Below, piece after piece: positions 62,005 to 64,000 of a stretch of DNA of 64,000 nt. The position numbers and the translations under genes are program-made. The stretch spans positions 120,494-184,493 of the forward strand of contig WGLY01000001.1 in NCBI GenBank assembly GCA_016125335.1, written 5' to 3'. The notes beneath the pieces are model-generated. The model worked only from the letters and a program-made list of their open reading frames with translations, ran no database searches and had not been told where the DNA came from. This DNA is from Frankiales bacterium (GTDB lineage Bacteria > Actinomycetota > Actinomycetes > S36-B12 > CAIYMF01). Every line of letters starts with the position of its first letter. The stretch's first letter is position 1.

Positions 62005-63423
62005 GTGCCCTACATCAAGCCGCAGGGTGCTCCGGAACGAGCCAGTCGACTCGGGCACGTTCGCACAGCGATGGATCCTTCCGTTCGTGACGCCCTGGAG
62101 TCCTACTTCCTGCCGCCGGCTGCCTCTGGTCCACCGCCAATCGACGACTTGCTGGTCGAGGCGGCCGTCCTGCCCATTAGCGGCCTACCGGCACCCTCCT
62201 TCGCGATCTCCGTGGACGGCTCCGTGCAGGAGGTGGAAGTCAGGCCCGACTTCCCCTCGGCCCGAGTCGGATTCACGCAGGTTGCTGGAGTCTTCAGCCA
62301 GTTGGATGCTTTGAGGCCGCCGGCGCCCGGGGGTTTCGTCGACCCAGTGGCAATAGCGCGGGCAACCACTGCGGCGATCGTCAAGGGCGTGGTACCAACC
62401 AGCGTCGTGACAATCCGTCGTGGACAGACGATGCACGAGGCGTGGCGGGAAGCCGTGTCGCTCATGTTCGAGGAGAGTCGCCTGGAAGGGCCGAGCCGCC
62501 AATCATCGTCACTGATGGACATCCTCGCCGCGCTGCTGGGCGCACCTGGCTCCGCCGTCGAAGCGGTGACTCTTGAACGGTGTCCTGGCCGACACGATCG
62601 AGACTGCGATGCCAGAGATCTGACGATCCCCGTGGCCGGGGGGCGCTGCGAGGCCTGCGGCACGTCGCTCTACTTCTCCGATGCGACGAGCACTCACGAC
62701 GAAGTCGTTCAGGACGGGTCGAACCAGACGGCTTTGGGAAGGCTCATGTCGGTTCTTGAGCTTCTGTCTTTCCTGTGGCAGATCCGGATATTCGCAGATG
62801 CGGATCATGGTCGTTTGCTGCCGAAGTGTGCCTTCCTAATGGATGGCCCCTTGGCCATGTTCGGTCGTCCTGCGGGTCTCAAGCGGCCGGCACTGAGGTT
62901 CCTTCAGCAGATACACGCCGAGTCTCTAGCGCACGGTGGCCCGGGCCTGCCGGTGGTGGTTGGAATCGAGAAGGGTGGAGTGCTCGCCGAGCACGCCCGT
63001 GCGATCCGTGACTACGTGCCGAGGGGCTACCTACTGACGCTTCCCGACGCCTACATCAGAACTCACGTTCAACACCGCAGCGGGAACCGTGCGTATGGGT
63101 ATGACACCGACTACGGTCGCCGGTTCATGTATCACACCGTCGACGGGCGCATGATCGTCTTCAGCACACCTCCCCTACCCCTGGGTGAGACTACGGACGA
63201 CGCCGGCGGAATCGATCTTCAGAGGTATCCGCAACTCAGCACCGTTGTCAGCCTTCTCGACCGCGTGGGAACCCTTCTGTACAAGGACGCGGTCATCCCA
63301 GTGGCGCTCGCGCACAACTTTGCAAGTCTTCCCTTGGGTACGGGCTCCCAAGTGCTTACGTACCTGGCTCAAGATGCTCTAGGGACCGCCAGGACTCCGG
63401 CTCGACCTACCACGTTTAGCTAG
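62005..63423 (+). CDS. NurA-domain nuclease with zinc-finger insertion
   Basis: A 472-residue protein starting at GTG 62005, one base after herA. FAISVDGSVQE (Asp71) and CAFLMDGPLAMFG (Asp280) are the metal-binding aspartates of the RNaseH-like NurA fold, and VALAHNFAS (His437) fits the C-terminal histidine. Between them lies a likely zinc ribbon, Cys193, Cys201, Cys215 and Cys218 (GGRCEACG), not part of classical archaeal NurA. NurA is a 5'-3' exonuclease/endonuclease acting with HerA in DNA end processing; here it is presumably the effector of a defence or DNA-repair module. Confidence 0.82.
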   Translation: MPYIKPQGAPERASRLGHVRTAMDPSVRDALESYFLPPAASGPPPIDDLLVEAAVLPISGLPAPSFAISVDGSVQEVEVRPDFPSARVGFTQVAGVFSQLDALRPPAPGGFVDPVAIARATTAAIVKGVVPTSVVTIRRGQTMHEAWREAVSLMFEESRLEGPSRQSSSLMDILAALLGAPGSAVEAVTLERCPGRHDRDCDARDLTIPVAGGRCEACGTSLYFSDATSTHDEVVQDGSNQTALGRLMSVLELLSFLWQIRIFADADHGRLLPKCAFLMDGPLAMFGRPAGLKRPALRFLQQIHAESLAHGGPGLPVVVGIEKGGVLAEHARAIRDYVPRGYLLTLPDAYIRTHVQHRSGNRAYGYDTDYGRRFMYHTVDGRMIVFSTPPLPLGETTDDAGGIDLQRYPQLSTVVSLLDRVGTLLYKDAVIPVALAHNFASLPLGTGSQVLTYLAQDALGTARTPARPTTFS

Positions 63424-63864
63424 TCCTTCGCGTGGCTGGTTGTCACCCGAAGGACACGGGAGGTCGGGGCTTCACGTTCCCTGGGCGGCCGGCCGGCCGG
63501 CCCGCGGTAGTGCGGCAGTTGGTGGCGGCGGATGCGTGGTCGCTCCGAGCCGAACAAGGGCTTCCACACGCGCAGCCTGAGAACTGAAGAGAGCCGCCAT
63601 GGGGTCCTGGCTGCCGCCACCGGAGCCCTCTCGGCGCGTTGACTTGGGTGTACCGCGGCGTGGTGTCCGCCTCCGGGTAACGTGCCGTCAGCAGGGAGAC
63701 GAGGGATTTGTGTCATGGAAGGCGTCGGGCGTCACGTGAAGTCATGCAGCGCTCAGCAGTCGATTCGACTGTGGTTGAGCATCGCGACAGCCCAGAGGGT
63801 GTCGTTGTGACGTCGCTCGAGGCGCTCCTGGCCCAGTTCGTCGCGACCGCGACCGACGATGACG
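63424..63864. other. Mostly non-coding stretch before an insertion sequence
   Basis: About 440 bases. A small plus-strand frame, 63744-63875 (43 codons; contains VTSLEALLAQFVATATDDDG), reads like protein but has no clear ribosome site and ends inside the insertion-sequence end, so it may be the truncated start or end of a gene. GGCCGGCCGGCC near 63490 is a simple palindrome. No other gene is convincing. Confidence 0.35.
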
Positions 63865-64000
63865 GCGCTCGTTGAAACTCCCCACTGACGCTCATCGAAT
63901 TTCCCCACCTGTGTGGCTCCGCCGATGAGGGCGGGTCTCCTTCGAGGCTGGTGGTCTCTGACCACCGACCAGCTCTTCGAAGGAGACCCGCTTTCTCATG
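63865..64000 (+). mobile_element. End of a probable IS21-type insertion sequence, cut by the window edge
   Basis: Two 21-base direct repeats, 63865-63885 (GCGCTCGTTGAAACTCCCCAC) cannot be longer than the core shared with 63888-63908 (CGCTC, GA, TCCCCAC), resemble the repeated terminal blocks of IS21 elements. Further right, GGGTCTCCTTCGA and TTCGAAGGAGACCC form an inverted repeat around 63931-63992. GAAGGAG and ATG 63998 look like the start of a transposase gene that lies beyond the window. Confidence 0.4.

Overview
The window is very GC-rich, uses GTG starts freely and is packed with 4-base ATGA/GTGA gene overlaps. With mycoredoxin-like proteins, ergothioneine enzymes (EgtB, EgtD), an Lsr2-type DNA-binding domain, a BTAD-domain protein and an SCO6880-type secretion protein, it points to a high-GC Gram-positive actinobacterium (Actinomycetes). 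I cannot place it to genus. I saw no rRNA or tRNA gene and no CRISPR array.

Left half, about 1-25,900: a stress, redox and carbohydrate island. It starts with a redoxin, a TlpA-like lipoprotein and CcdA (thiol chemistry outside the membrane). Next comes a mercury locus: merR facing merA, with a small membrane protein carrying a Cys-Cys pair coupled to merA, and a mycoredoxin plus a methyltransferase behind merR. Two further disulfide oxidoreductases, three more thioredoxin-fold proteins, a YjeF/NnrE-like protein, a Crp/Fnr regulator, a DUF427 protein, glucose-6-phosphate dehydrogenase, an AhpD-like protein, a HAD phosphatase, a formate/nitrite-type channel and three glycoside hydrolases (MGH1/GH63-like, GH13, GH15) follow. 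The section ends with egtB-egtD. At least eight of these genes or operons carry the same GGGTTCC-type element in the same orientation 28-95 bases ahead of the start codon, so they are probably one regulon. Metal and thiol stress, NADPH supply and storage-sugar use may be switched together.

Middle and right, about 26,470-58,550: an integrative or conjugative element. An excisionase-like gene and a 0.6-kb non-coding stretch with a long direct repeat lead into an unknown protein, two secreted proteins and a complete Tad/Flp pilus operon (cpaB-, cpaE-, cpaF-, tadB- and tadC-like genes, a small pilin, three TadE/TadG-like proteins) that ends in a 1,061-residue membrane protein with two LysM domains and a C-terminal BTAD-like region. 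A lone Lsr2-type DNA-binding domain and a broken methyltransferase gene follow. Then comes a type IV secretion operon: small membrane protein, VirB6-like, SCO6880, VirB4-like ATPase, a protein with two DnaB N-terminal domains, VirD4-like coupling protein, a VirB1-like cell-wall hydrolase, and ArdC-like antirestriction protein. An AbiEi/AbiEii toxin-antitoxin pair, a MobF relaxase-helicase with a DUF4913 partner, and two unknown genes on the other side of the relaxase promoter complete it. Three copies of one unusual promoter-like module (TTGA box, exactly 20 bases, TAGTAG or AGATAT) sit in front of the secretion operon, the relaxase operon and the two unknown genes. No integrase lies inside the window.

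Right end, about 58,660-63,420: a Dam-type adenine methyltransferase faces a HerA-type ATPase gene that is followed at once by a NurA-type nuclease gene with a zinc-finger insertion. This arrangement looks like a modification-plus-DNA-processing defence module and is the best candidate for a poorly described system. The last 140 bases look like one end of an IS21-type insertion sequence that continues past the window.
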